From Armigeres subalbatus (taxonomy: Eukaryota; Arthropoda; Insecta; Diptera; Culicidae), in the NCBI RefSeq assembly GCF_024139115.2, contig NC_085141.1, positions 218,401,783 through 218,465,782 of the forward strand: 64,000 nucleotides of DNA, in the 5' to 3' direction. The notes under the pieces are model-generated. The model worked only from the letters and a program-made list of their open reading frames with translations, was not told the origin of the DNA and searched no databases. Position 1 is the stretch's first letter, and each line of letters begins with the position of its first letter. This document shows, piece after piece, positions 33,373-44,103 of this stretch. Made by a program: the position numbers and the translations under genes.

Positions 33373-34092
33373 TGTACTATAATAGACTTTCCCAGGACTA
33401 TAAATTAGTCACTCTAATATTTTCTCAAGTTTCACATGTTTTCAAACCATAACAAATCCACCTCATTTATGATCCCAAGCAAGTGTGGTTATGCTTACTC
33501 ATATTTCTTTTACAAGACATGTTCCATGAATTAATCTGGGACATGTCGTGTCACAGTTAATCAATTATTGCCCACATTCCATAAAACACAAGTGTAGCAA
33601 TTCGACTCCTTACATTGTTCCAAACGTTGTAACATTTTCAAAACACTTACCTCCCAGCCAATGAGTTAGTCATAAATCGGTACCGCAATGCACCATCAGA
33701 CAAACGGTCCCATGGTGTCATATTGCATTTACATAACCCTCAATAAGCTATGCATTCTTATGCTTTCATATTAACTCCTCTTCGGTGCTGATCTATGCCA
33801 ACAGCACATAGCTTGAGCCATACCAGTGTCACACTAAGTGTACACGTATTGGTATTTAACTATGTACCCTTCTTTTCTCTGATTGGACAACTAGTCAATA
33901 AGCTCCGGGTTTCTCTCCGCCTCCTACTATAGTACTAGAATTAAGTATCGAACAAACTGTAACTGTACTAGAATTAAGAACCAATCTAATTGTAACAAAG
34001 TTTCAATAAATTCATTCGATGAACAGCATTCAACAAGTGTAGTAGATGTTTTATTCCAGTTAAAAAGAAGTGCCTTCTCCAAGCATAGTTTA
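33373..34092 (+). repeat. Gypsy 3' LTR
   Basis: Follows the polypurine tract at 33361-33372 and matches the 5' LTR base for base over some 710 bp as far as I can read. AATAAA near 34005 is a likely poly(A) signal. Confidence 0.8.
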
Positions 34093-35287
34093 ATAATACT
34101 TTTTGGCAAAAGTGTTCCATAATTGTGTTCCATTGTATGATGGTCGTACAAAAATTTAAAGGTATCAACTGATTTTTCCCTTTTGTTAGTTATAGCTTTC
34201 TAGAAATCAAACAGGGGTGTTTTGACCAGGAGGCATATTATACCGTCTTACACTATGTCGTATCGAATACTCGTTCTTCCCTATTTAGAACAACATCAGG
34301 TTCACATCGTATTAAGTGGTCGCTTACTAACATCGATTCTACGAATCAAAATAGACTCTAAATTGAACGCGATTGTTGAAGACAACCCGATAACAACCCG
34401 TATGACTGTTTGCAGAATTAATCTGCATCTATGGATGCTGTATGCCGTCACTGGTGGTGGTAAGCAGTGTTCTTCGAGCGTGTTGGTGGTCTATCAAACT
34501 ACTTGAATCATTCGCTGAGGCAAAAACTTTGAACATGGACAGCTTACGCTTACAAGTTCGTCTTGAAACTAGAAATTTCAAATATGCCTTGAAAGACGCC
34601 TTTATTTGGGATCTTAATACCTACCGTTTCAACTCTCACTCTCATCTCCTTTATTCCGAGTTTCAGTGAATCAGTTCTAGGGTTCGGTGTTATTTGTTTT
34701 GCGCTAGATAACGCCGAAAGCTGTTGTTAATAAACGAGAAAGCTGATAGTTATCGGTTCAGAAGTTTCAGATTCCTACAATTCCAGTTGATCGGTGGAGA
34801 ATCGTTTGAATAAAGTGGACGGCACTAGGATGTCAGTTGTAACCATTACCTATAGTGAACTACGGGTTCGACGAAGTTTCAGTCAAAAAACAGCAGCAAG
34901 AGCAGTTTAATTAAACTTTTCCAGCAATTTGATCGATCCGGAATCCGGATCTAAAAAGTTCACTTTTGTAATGGACCTCCATTACATTTAGAACGTTTGG
35001 AATCTTTAACTTTAGCTGATCTACAGCTTATGCGTCTCAAGTTGGCCAAGTTGATTCATAACCCATTCCGGTGAAAGGCTAAAGACGTATTTGCGTTTCA
35101 TTATGCCTTCTTTAAGTGTTCTTCTCACCATACACCCCATCTTTTTCCTATCGTTTTCTTTCTTCGCATCATTTTGACTCGGGTAATATATGATAAAGAC
35201 AGTGAAGGCGGTGGCACAAATCTCTCAATTTGAGGGGAACTGTGCCCCTCAACCGACTCCAGTGTTATTCTTTTTAATTTTTTTTTG
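34093..35287. other. No recognisable gene
   Basis: Short frames at 34222-34506 and 34442-34669 have no family resemblance. A frame ending at about 35075 (LERLESLTLADLQLMRLKLAKL) might be an unplaced LINE piece. I found no repeat borders. Confidence 0.4.
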
Positions 35288-35866
35288 CTTATGGATCCTG
35301 TACACCTCCGGTGGTGCAAAGGGCCGACTTGAAAGATCTCCATCCTGAGCGATGCCCGGCTATCGCTTTAACCTGTTGCCAGGTTAGATTTCGGTCGACT
35401 TCTTTTATTTCTTTATTGAGGCTTCGCCGCCATGAGCCTCTGGGTCTGCCTCTGCTGCGATGTCCTGCTGGGTTCCAGTCTAATGCTTGCTTACAGATTT
35501 CGTTTCCGCCCCTACGTAGAGTGTGGCCGACCCAGCCCCACTTCCGATCCCGAATTTCTGTTGTTATCGGCCTCTGGTGACAACGACGATGGAGCTCGTT
35601 GTTTGAGATCCAGTTGTGAGGCCACCAGGCCCGAATTATATACCGCAGGCATCTGTTAATGAACACCTGCAGCCGTTGAGTGTTCTCCACTGATACACAC
35701 CATGTTTCGCTAGCGTATAACAGCACAGATTTCACGTTAGAGTTGAAAATTCGTATTTTGGTGCGTTCACTTATCTGCCTGTTTTTCCAGATATTTCTTA
35801 AACTCGCAAAGGCAGCCCTTGCTTTCTTGATCCGTGCGCCTATGTCGATCTTGGTACCGCCTTTTT
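35288..35866 (-). mobile_element. LINE 3' fragment (same family as 1-2044)
   Basis: The minus strand reads the C-terminal block SVLLYASETWCVSVENTQRLQ through RGRPRGSWRRSLNKEIKEVDRN, open over 148 codons to the stop. It is truncated at about 35866 in the segment with DIGARIKKA. The 3' end is CTTATGGATCCTGTAC on the + strand. Confidence 0.88.
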
Positions 35867-36120
35867 AATGGATCTTGAATTCGTTTGTAATCTTTGTCCT
35901 TCGTACTGAAAACCGTTAGAAACTTTAGTTTAAATGTGTCATATTTGGGATTTGAGTCAATAAATATACATTCCATGCAGTAATTGTTTTGCAATCTATT
36001 TTAGCTTGTTGTATATTTAAGAATGGTAATATGATAAATTAAATGATTTTTTAATTGTTCCGTATATTGTTTATAGCCGCACAGTTGAAGTGTTAACCAT
36101 ATTTATTTATCTTTTCGCAG

Positions 36121-36174
36121 GTTCACAAAACATTATATTCGAGCAGCATGCTTCTTTTGCAAGCCACGGCATAA
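36121..36174 (+). CDS. Odorant receptor OR-A, terminal exon 5
   Basis: Directly after TTTTCGCAG, 17 codons (VHKTLYSSSMLLLQATA) and a TAA complete TM7 and the C terminus of an OR. The homologous exon of OR-B reads IHKTLYSLCMFLLQATG at the same phase. No other OR exon lies between 5031 and 36121, and OR-A lacks this exon nearby: its exon 4 ends in a good GTAAGT donor. I therefore assign the exon to OR-A, with a final intron of 31,089 bp. AATAAA signals follow at about 36222-36230. Reading through the donor instead would end after five residues. Confidence 0.88.
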   Translation, partial: VHKTLYSSSMLLLQATA

Positions 36175-36285
36175 TTTTAATGAGCTTCGCTACAACAACT
36201 TAATCAATGTAGACATAAATGAATAAATAAAAACCCACATTAATTCACCTAATAGTGATAAGGGCCTTTTAAAACCCCCTTGGCT
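36175..36285 (+). other. OR-A 3' UTR with AATAAA signals
   Basis: Overlapping AATAAATAAAA at 36222-36231 lies about 50 bp after the stop codon. The true cleavage site is not visible. Confidence 0.6.
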
Positions 36286-36299
36286 ACGCTCACTGGAAA

Positions 36300-36790
36300 A
36301 GGGGATCATCTGGTTCGGAAGAACAAACTTACCATCGTACACAACGTCATTCGTATGGAAAGAGTCCAGCGCTGTTTTATTCGATATGCACTTCGGAAAC
36401 TACCCTGGACGGATCCAGACTGGTTGCGGCTTTTCATCTTAGATTTGCTATGAAACCTGAACCAAGATTTTTTTTATGTACAGGTTATCCGACTTCGTCA
36501 GTAGATGGGAATAACCAGCGCGGGGGGGGAACATACATTTTCAGTGCAAAACGTAAACAAACGAGCATAAATTCCATACAAAAATCCAAGATGGCTGAGT
36601 TGTGGATATTGACAAGTCGGATAACCTGTACATAAAAAAATCTTGACCTGAACTCCCCCCAATTGCTGAATAACGTTTCGTTTTATGCTCCTCCTCGCCA
36701 GCTGCGTGAGCGCGAGCTACTATTCATTAGACGCCATATAACTTCCTACGGAATACGGATTCAACAACGCCTTTGGTCAATGTCTTCGTT
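36300..36790 (+). mobile_element. LINE C-terminal fragment (same type as 25.8-26.3 kb)
   Basis: RMERVQRCFIRYALRKLPW (36350 onward) matches the C-terminal block IESVQRRFIRIALRDLPW of the LINE at 25.87 kb. RQLRERELLFIRRHIT resumes after a MITE at about 36690. No RT core is present. Confidence 0.75.
36463..36645. mobile_element. hAT-type MITE
   Basis: 183 bp with inverted termini of about 31 bp (CAAGATTTTTTTTATGTACA onward) and an 8-bp target duplication, ACCTGAAC, at 36455-36462 and 36646-36653. An 8-bp duplication fits hAT. It contains a run of nine G at about 36522. It interrupts the LINE fragment. Confidence 0.85.
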
Positions 36791-37015
36791 CTTTCAATAG
36801 TGTCAGTGCAGTATTTGATTTTAATATGTCAAAATCCGTTATTAAAAATAGGGTATATTTTATTCTTAAAAAATATACCCCATTTTTAAGAACGGACTTT
36901 GACATATTAAAATCGTATACTGCACTGACACTATTGAAAGAACGAAGACATTGACCAAAGGCGTTGTTGAATCCGTAGGAAGTTCTATGGCGTCAGCTCA
37001 CGCTCACGCAGCTGG
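36699..37015. repeat. Palindrome made from LINE sequence
   Basis: The left arm (36699-36858) and the right arm (about 36868-37015) are complementary with a few indels, centred near 36863. The left arm is the end of the LINE C-terminal fragment (CCAGCTGCGTGAGCG onward). Confidence 0.85.
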
Positions 37016-38337
37016 TGATACAGTCTGTGGAATTACGTAAAACATTCGAGACGGTAACTAATGAATTAGATTTCCAATTTTGATTTAAAAAATTCTCTAT
37101 ATTTTTTTTACACGGGTTTCAAATTAACGCGTTTTTTCGTAGAAAAAAAACAATCAGAGACACACAAATTGCCGAGTTTTCTTTTAAATTAGCTGATTCT
37201 AGTGGGTGCAACTGTACATGCACAACTTTTACCGGCAACGAAATGGCAATTGTGATTTACAAAAAAGGTTCATGTACCTTTTTTGCTGCTACGGTTTATT
37301 TGAGAGTGCAAAATAGATCAAGAATTAGGGTGACCATACGTACCGTATTTAACGGGACAGTCCCGTTTTTTAGACCTTTTTGTGCTGTCCCGTCGTAATC
37401 TGAAAAATTCTCAATTTGTCCCGTTTTTTCAATGATTCTACATTGATCATACATAGCGTTCTTATTAGAGAGATTTACAGCCCTCGGCTCTCTCAACGAA
37501 GAAAGTGGACGAAACCCATTAAAAAAGGTGTGATATGTTATGTTATTAGTGTTGCTTTTAAAAGAATGCCGTTTTGTATATTATATTGATCAACTTTTCT
37601 TAAGGTTTTTAATAGTTAATGACAACAGATACCTCTCCGGGAGATTTTTCTTACAATCAATGATTTTTTTTACTTATTCCGGAATTAGCAACTTGGTAGA
37701 CAAGTATTTCCTTAAAATCAGGTCAGGCTTCAACGTCAACAAAATGAAGCGCAAAGACAGACATTCTAGTTTTCAGATTTAGTTTATTTTCCATTTTTCT
37801 TTTTGAAGCTTCCGAAGTAGGCACTTAATTTTTTCTTCAAATCTGCTTTACCACATGTTGTTCAATCATTTGATTCTTTTCGAATCATTCAAAGTCTTCT
37901 TAATAATTCTGAATATTTCGAAATCATCCACTGTACAAAAAAAGGACGGCATGAAAAAAATAATTTATAAATAATCAACTGAACAAAATCGAGTTTAAGG
38001 CAGTTTCAAACCGAGGGAAAATTTGGTCGGATTAAAGGCTAGATTTAAGGTCCCCACGTTACTTTAAGGCTAGTTCACACATCAGGAACTTGTCTGCAAA
38101 TTTTGCTCCCATGTGTGTGGACGAGATTTATAGAATTCCGTTATGAAAAATTAGAAATTCGACTCGATATAAAATACAATCCGGCGGAAATCTCCGAGAG
38201 TCCGAGCTATAAACCAGCCTATAAATTGGCCTCGATTTTTTTACCTTTCCGCGACGAAATTGCATGAGTCCTGCTATTTTGATAGCACATGGGAAAAAAA
38301 TCAATTGACAAAATTCCCGAGGGGTGAGGCTACTTTT

Positions 38338-38628
38338 CTTCTTCTTCTTCTTATTGGCATTACATCCCCACCCCACACTGGGACAGAGCCGCCTCGCAGC
38401 TTAGTGTTCATTGAGCACTTCCACAGTTATTAACTGCGAGGTTTCTAAGCCAGGTTACCATTTTTGCATTCGTATATCATGAGGCTAGTACGATGATACT
38501 TTTATGCCCAAGGAAGTCGAGACAATTTCCAATCCGAAAATTGTCTTGACCGGCACCGAGAATCGAACCCAGCCACCCTCAGCATGGTCTTGCTTTGTAG
38601 CCGCGCGTCTTACCGCACGGCTAAGGAG
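38338..38628 (-). mobile_element. tRNA-derived SINE, Feilai-like (minus)
   Basis: It is inverted relative to 2283-2575 with a (TTC)n start, an AATCGAACCC box B complement and GGCTAAGGAG at the end. The 9-bp target duplication GCTACTTTT is at 38329-38337 and 38629-38637. Confidence 0.88.
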
Positions 38629-38741
38629 GCTACTTTTAGCAGCATTAAATTAATTTCCATCAAAAAGGACTATGAAATGATTGGTACTTTGACTATTGTT
38701 TGTTATTTTCAAATGTTCTGAATCGGAAAAGTTTTTGATAA

Positions 38742-39143
38742 TCTTCTATATACATAAAAATGAATTTCTGTCTGTCTGACCCTTATGGACTTACGATAAT
38801 CACTTATGGAAATTACTGAATCGATCGGCGTGAAAATCTGTAAGCCGAAGTTTTTGAGAAGGTTCCTAAGATGGTTTGAGACCCCTCCCACTAATGGAAA
38901 GGGGGCTCCCATAGAAATGAAACATCAATTTCTTCAAAACTCGAGAATTAATCACGCAAATGGAACCAAATCTGGCATGTGGAGGTTTTGGAATGGAAGA
39001 TATGTTTCTGTGGTGGTTCAAAACCCCTCCCCCTTCTGGAAAGGGGGCTCCCATACAAATGAAACAGAAATTTCTGCATAACTCGAGAACTAATCAGAGA
39101 ATAAATCAAATTTTGGCGGAACGAAGTTCGTCGGGTCTGCTAG
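38742..39143 (+). mobile_element. Small non-autonomous Helitron
   Basis: It starts TCTTCTATATACATAAAAAT, a typical 5' end. It ends GGGTCTGCTAG followed by T, with a GAAC-GAA-GTTC hairpin just upstream of the CTAG end. The interior holds two similar blocks with AAAGGGGGCTCCCATA (about 38900 and 39040). The exact 5' base could be 38742 or 38745. Confidence 0.78.
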
Positions 39144-39523
39144 TGGTCAATAAAAAAAACCTTAATGCATGTCTAAGATTAGATTAAAATAAAATTTCAA
39201 AATTTTTACCATATTTTTATATTGAAAAATGCATAATTTTCTATTCCTTCGTGTTTTTGTCCGCGTCCCATTGAAGAGTGAAATATTTGTAGTCTACATA
39301 ATATTTTTCCACAACTAACTTAATACAATAGAAGGTTATGGTGCTAAATGATTCACTTTAAAATATTTCTAATTTCTTAGACGGAAAATGAAAATTTAGT
39401 GTCTTAAATTTTGAAATTTCCACAGTTTTTGAATTTTATCACAATTGTTATTGACATGTCCCGTTTTGCAAGCGTGTTTGTCCCGTTTTTTCACCAAAAT
39501 GATCTGGTCAGCCTATCAAGAAT

Positions 39524-40250
39524 GCAAAGGTTAATTAACTACAGCTTTGGAGCTTTAAGAGCACTTTTCTCGAGCGTTAGCAAGTTTATGTTCATTGGAA
39601 ATGAGCCTTTACTTTTAATTCTTCAGTACAAGAATCGATACAATACAATAAGTTGCATGAAAGTGAGAAATAAACGGTGAACGCATGGTTGTTTGTTTGC
39701 ATTGGAAGATTGGAACGAAAATTTTACGATGAAGTCCCTGATTAATCCACCTAGTGGTGTTAGTGACATTCTCGGGCGGTATAAGCGAAAAATAACGTCA
39801 AAATGTATAGTAAAAGTAAGAAAAGTCTGTAATATTACTGTTCGGTAGAGAGGGCCATTATTCACATTAGGTTCTACTCCCTTCAAGAACACATGTCGAT
39901 TGCAACTTGATGCGAACAAATCAGATGATAAAAAGTGCCAACGAGCATTACCCATTAGCCAAACTGTCCAAGGTCGAGGCCATTTGTATTTCGGATGAAG
40001 TGGGATAGGGAAATCAGCACAACTTTCGTGTTAACTGTCTCACGTTTAATTTAATTTAACTTCAGAAAATAATACGCAGCCTGAGAAGTTAATAATTTTT
40101 CGGAAGTTAATCATATGGTCCGTACTCGCATATCTAGAAATCGGATGGATGTACATTATTCATTCCTTCAGCAGATATACATTTTGTTTCCGATGGGTTA
40201 CTATGGCCTTATGTTGAGTAAATCGTGAAAAACTAGAATAAGGATTTGTA
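39524..40250. other. No recognisable feature
   Basis: The word GATTAATCCACCTAGTGGTG at about 39739 recurs at about 45013, and less exactly at 36238. It is probably part of an unrecognised repeat. Confidence 0.4.
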
Positions 40251-40254
40251 TGGA

Positions 40255-40420
40255 AATTCTGCTGGGTTTCCAATAGCATTGCAAGCAAAGCGGTAGGATT
40301 GCCAATCCGGAGATGACGAGTTCTATTCTTGGTCCGGTCTAGGATGTTTTCGGGTGGGAAACATTCTCGACTCCCATAATCGCCTACTATGCAGGACAAC
40401 GTCTGCTGGGTCAACTAGTT
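40255..40420 (+). mobile_element. Old tRNA-like SINE scrap ending like a Helitron
   Basis: A degraded box B (GAGTTCTATTC) is followed by GGTCCGGTCTAGGATGTTTT and GGGAAACATTCTCGACT. The end GCTGGGTCAACTAGT resembles a Helitron 3' terminus. Too decayed for a firm class. Confidence 0.4.
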
Positions 40421-40439
40421 TCTTAAAAACTACATTTGA

Positions 40440-43330
40440 AAATACTTTTACTTCTTGAATTTCTCCATGGATTTCGTCAGAAATTATTTAAGTAATTCCT
40501 TCGAAAATATCTTCTTTAAGCCCATCGTGAAATCAAGAATTAATACAGAAAATTGTAAGGTGATTCAACCAAGGTTACCTTTTCAAATTTCTTCAAAGCT
40601 TTCATCAACAACTTTTTTATATTTTATTTGAGAATAACTCCAGAAGCTCCTTTGAGAAAATAATTAGAAGTTTCATTTGCGAAGCATTCCTTAGTCCGAA
40701 ACTTCTTCAAGGAATCCTTCAAGACGGACATGTTTCATGAAATCTTTTAAGAACTCTTTCGAATAATCCCACAGAAAATCCATCGTGAATTCCGTCTGGA
40801 GGGACATACCGGAGCAGTTCCTAGAGGATTTTTTGAAGTATACCTTAAGGAGCTTATGGAAGAAGTTCAAAACAAATTTCCGAAGCAATTTATAGGAGAA
40901 CCTATTGATAAAATTTAAAGAAGTATTCTTGAAGTAAATGCCACGGAAACTCCTGGAAAAAAACTAGAGGAAGAGAAGGCAGGAGTATTTGTGGAATAAT
41001 TCCCAAGGCAGAAATTTGGTGGAAGGACCCGAAAAAAACTATAATTTCTGTAAATGATTCGGGAGAACTTTAAATATATAATATTCAGAGGATTTTCTAA
41101 GGAAATTTCATACAGGGTGTCTGCAAATTATCCGTACAACAAGACAGGTTTTTAAATATTTTTTGGAATAAATTAAAGAACCAGCATGCATTGCATGTTA
41201 TTATAATAGGACTACATAAACTAAGCAGAATTTGTTCACATTAAAATGACCCCTGTATCCTGAGTTGTACGAATTCGATCGTGTTGGAAAAAAATCACGA
41301 TGCCCGCATGTTTCTATACAGATACTTTTCACACATTTTCGACTATTGTGACATTTTGATGGCTGTTGATTTCAAGATAGACCATACCGAATGATAAATT
41401 CAATCCAAATTGGGTGAGTAGGAAGGCAATTCCTTTTTGTTCGGAAAACCGGAAAAAAAGCATTCACAAAGATTTTTGTTTTTATACGTGAAATGACGCT
41501 CAATGTCCTCAGAATATACATCTGTTACAGCCTGCTGAGTTGTTATGCCCATATAGCTACCGATTCAATCCATTATTGTCTGTTTTTGCTTTGTAGAAGC
41601 AAACTATCAAAATCTGTACGGATAATTTGCAGACACCCTGTAAACTATTCAACTGGGGCTTCTTGGAGGAATGCTTTGGGAAACTCCTGGAGGTATTGGA
41701 GGAAATCGCAATTGAATTTCCAAAAGTTTACCTAGAACAACTTCCGGGTGGTTGGGAGTTGCGTAATTTTATGTGAGATTCGAAAGAGAGTTCTCAAAGT
41801 AATTTAGGGAGAATTTTTGAAGCAGTTTCTGGAAGAATTCCAGGGGGAATTTTAAGAGATTCCCTGAGGAAAAACTTGTAGACAATTTAGAGGAATATCC
41901 GTAATAAATCTATATTTCTAGAGGAATTTACTGGGAAATTTTGTAATAGCTCCAATGAATTATCTGAACTCCTTAGAAATCGTTAAAAGGATTTTGGAGA
42001 AATAACTTCAAAAAATTTCAGAAGAACTCCTGCAGGAATCTAAGGAGGAATTATATGAGGTGATTCCGGACGAACTCCCTGAAGAAAGAATTTCTGGAGA
42101 ATCTCCGAAAAAAAATCTCCAAAGAAGAAATTTTTATAGGAATTTTGTAGGAATTCCTGGAAAAATACTTAAAGGAACTTCCGCAGGAATTTCGTGGAGA
42201 AACTTCTGCTGAAATTCCTGGAGAGACATCTGGACGATATCCTGAAACTCCCGGAGGAATTCTTGGAGGAACTTCTGGAGGAAATCCTGGATGTACTTTC
42301 GAAGGAATTCCTGGAGGAACTTTCGGGTGAAATCCTGATGGAACTTCCGGCCGAAATCGAGGAGGAACTTCCGTAAAAAACCCTGGAGAAACTTCCGGAG
42401 GAATTCCTAGAGGATCTTCCGAACGAAGTTCTGGAGGAACTTTCGGGCGAGATTCTGGAGGAACTCCCGGATGAAATCCTGAAGGAGCTTCCGGCCGAAA
42501 TCTTGGAGAAATCTTGCTGCTTTACAAGACTGCAACGGCCGAAAACGACTTGATTTTCAAATCTTAGAGAAACTTTCGGACGAAATTCTGTAGAAGATTC
42601 CGGGCGAAATCATAAAGGAACTTACAGACGAAATCCTGGAGGAACTTCCGAACGAAATCCTGGAGGAACTTCCGGACGAAATCCTGAAGAAACATCCAGA
42701 CAAAATCCTGAAAGTACTACAGGAGGAATTTCTGGATGAACTTTCGGAGGAATTTTCGAACGAAATACTGGAGGTACTCCCGGACAAAATCTTGGAGGAA
42801 CTTCCCGACGAAATCCCGGAGAAACCTCCGGAGAAAATCCTGGAGGAACTTCTAGAAGAAATCTTGAAGGAACTTTCAAATGAAATCCTGAAGGAACTTC
42901 CGGACGAAATCTTGGAGAAACTTTCGGACGAAATCCCAGAGGACCTTCGAAACGAAATTCTGGAGAAACTTCCGGAGAAGTCCTGAAGGAACTTCCGGAC
43001 GAAATCCTGGAGAAACTTTCGGGAAAAATCTTGGAGAAACTCTGGGAAGAAATCCTGAAGGAACTTCCGGACGAAGTCCTGGAGGAACTTTCAGATGAAA
43101 TCCTAGAGTATCCACCGAACAAAATCATGGAAACATTCCTGGACGAAATCATGGAGGAACTTCCGGACGAAATCATGAAGGAACATCCGGATGAAATCCT
43201 GGAGGAACTTCCGGAAGAATTCCTGGAGAATGTCCGAAGAAATATGTGGAAAAAAAATTCTGGGGAATATCTTAATGAGCTCCCCATCGAACTCGTTTAA
43301 AAAAATCCTGAGGAACACGTTAAGGAGCTT
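40440..43330. repeat. 24-bp minisatellite block (GACGAAATCCTGGAGGAACTTCCG type)
   Basis: Degenerate at the left and regular from about 42230 to 43240, where the 24-bp unit repeats many times. As 24 is divisible by three, the + strand encodes DEILEELP repeats and the minus strand a serine-rich repeat, which explains the long frames. The same repeat class lies in the other orientation at 6850-8347. A Tc1/mariner-like MITE splits it. Confidence 0.85.
41113..41640. mobile_element. Tc1/mariner-like MITE
   Basis: The termini are CAGGGTGTCTGCAAATTATC and its inverse, with at least 25 bp matching. TA at 41111-41112 and 41641-41642 is the target duplication. The 528-bp interior has no transposase. 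It interrupts the minisatellite. Confidence 0.85.
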
Positions 43331-43517
43331 CTGAAATAAATCCTGAGAATTTTTGAAGCTTTAAATTAGTCCACGCCGATCCAAGCCGCCACCGACGGAA
43401 AATGATCTATCACGCCGCCGCCGGTAAGTTTTCAATCGGCGCACAGGTCTAGTCCGAGGGAGGCCAATGGGACATCCATGTGGACGAGGTCAACCAGCCG
43501 GTTTGTCAAACCACCGG
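43331..43517. other. GC-richer unclassified segment
   Basis: Contains CACGCCGCCGCCGGTAAG and CAATCGGCGCAC. It sits between the minisatellite and the microsatellite. No gene seen. Confidence 0.35.
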
Positions 43518-43732
43518 TAAAAAATAAGAAGTAAGAAGTAAGAAGTAAGAAGTAAGAAGTAAGAAGTAAGAAGTAAGAAGTAAGAAGTAAGAAGTAAGAA
43601 GTAAGAAGTAAGAAGTAAGAAGTAAGAAGTAAGAAGTAAGAAGTAAGAAGAAGTAAGAAGAAGAAGAAGAAGAAGTAAGAAGTAAGAAGTAAGAAGTAAG
43701 AAGTAAGAAGAAGAAGTAAGAAGAAGAAGAAG

Positions 43733-43781
<49 letters not shown>

Positions 43782-43788
43782 AAAGAAG

Positions 43789-43830
<42 letters not shown>

Positions 43831-44055
43831 AGAAGAAGAAGAAGTAAGAAGAAGAAGAAGAAGAAGTAAGAAGAAGAAGTAAGAAGTAAGAAGTAAGAAG
43901 TAAGAAGTAAGAAGTAAGAAGTAAGAAGTAAGAAGTAAGAAGTAAGAAGTAAGAAGTAAGAAGTAAGAAGTAAGAAGTAAGAAGTAAGAAGTAAGAAGTA
44001 AGAAGTAAGAAGTAAGAAGTAAGAAGTAAAAAGTAAGAAGTAAGCAGTGAAATAT
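43518..44055. repeat. Heptanucleotide (AAGTAAG)n microsatellite with (AAG)n core
   Basis: About 540 bp of AAGTAAG repeats with trinucleotide AAG tracts in the middle (about 43645-43880). A 7-bp period without stops keeps the minus strand open in every frame, giving a false 295-codon frame of Leu, Thr, Ser, Tyr and Phe. Confidence 0.95.
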
Positions 44056-44103
44056 GAGTAGTAAAAATGAAGAAGTGAGATGTGAGAAGTATTAAACATG
44101 ATA

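Larger units (their letters stand above)
26630..34092 (+). mobile_element. Ty3/gypsy LTR retrotransposon, mdg1/412-like, defective
   Basis: Direct repeats of about 713-720 bp (26630-27349 and 33373-34092) flank the element; beyond the first dozen bases I see no differences. TGGCGACCAGTGTCAG right after the left LTR (27350) resembles the tRNA-Arg primer site of Drosophila mdg1/412. GAAGGGGGATGA before the right LTR is the polypurine tract. The interior has two short leader frames, gag, protease, RT, RNase H and integrase in the Ty3 order, with no env. Stops and frameshifts occur in gag, RT and integrase. LTR edges are uncertain by about 10 bp, and I see no secure target duplication. Confidence 0.88.
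5032..36120 (+). other. Giant final intron of OR-A (about 31.1 kb)
   Basis: The donor GTAAGTATAC follows exon 4, and a pyrimidine-rich tract ending in CGCAG precedes exon 5. The phase is 0, as in the homologous 111-bp intron of OR-B. The intron contains the SINEs, minisatellite, copia shell, BEL, LINE and gypsy elements described separately. Only about 200 bp at the left and 250 bp at the right look like original intron. Assignment as one intron is an inference from exon homology, order, strand and phase. Confidence 0.8.
37326..39515. mobile_element. Non-autonomous hAT element with nested insertions
   Basis: The ends are TAGGGTGACCA and the inverse of TAGGCTGACCA, flanked by the exact 8-bp duplication TCAAGAAT at 37318-37325 and 39516-39523. 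Near each end are repeated CCCGTTTTTT words. No transposase frame is present. A Feilai-like SINE (38338-38628) and a Helitron (38742-39143) are inserted in it. Confidence 0.85.

Noticed and set aside
34093..35287. Possible endogenous viral element or hidden gene between gypsy and the LINE 3' end
   Set aside because: Both strands were read in all frames as far as possible; no viral polymerase, nucleoprotein or other known motif was found.
42194..43300. Frames encoding DEILEELP-type repeats (+) and Ser/Phe-rich repeats (-)
   Set aside because: They come from a 24-bp minisatellite whose length is divisible by three; open frames occur on both strands and no start or gene context supports a protein.
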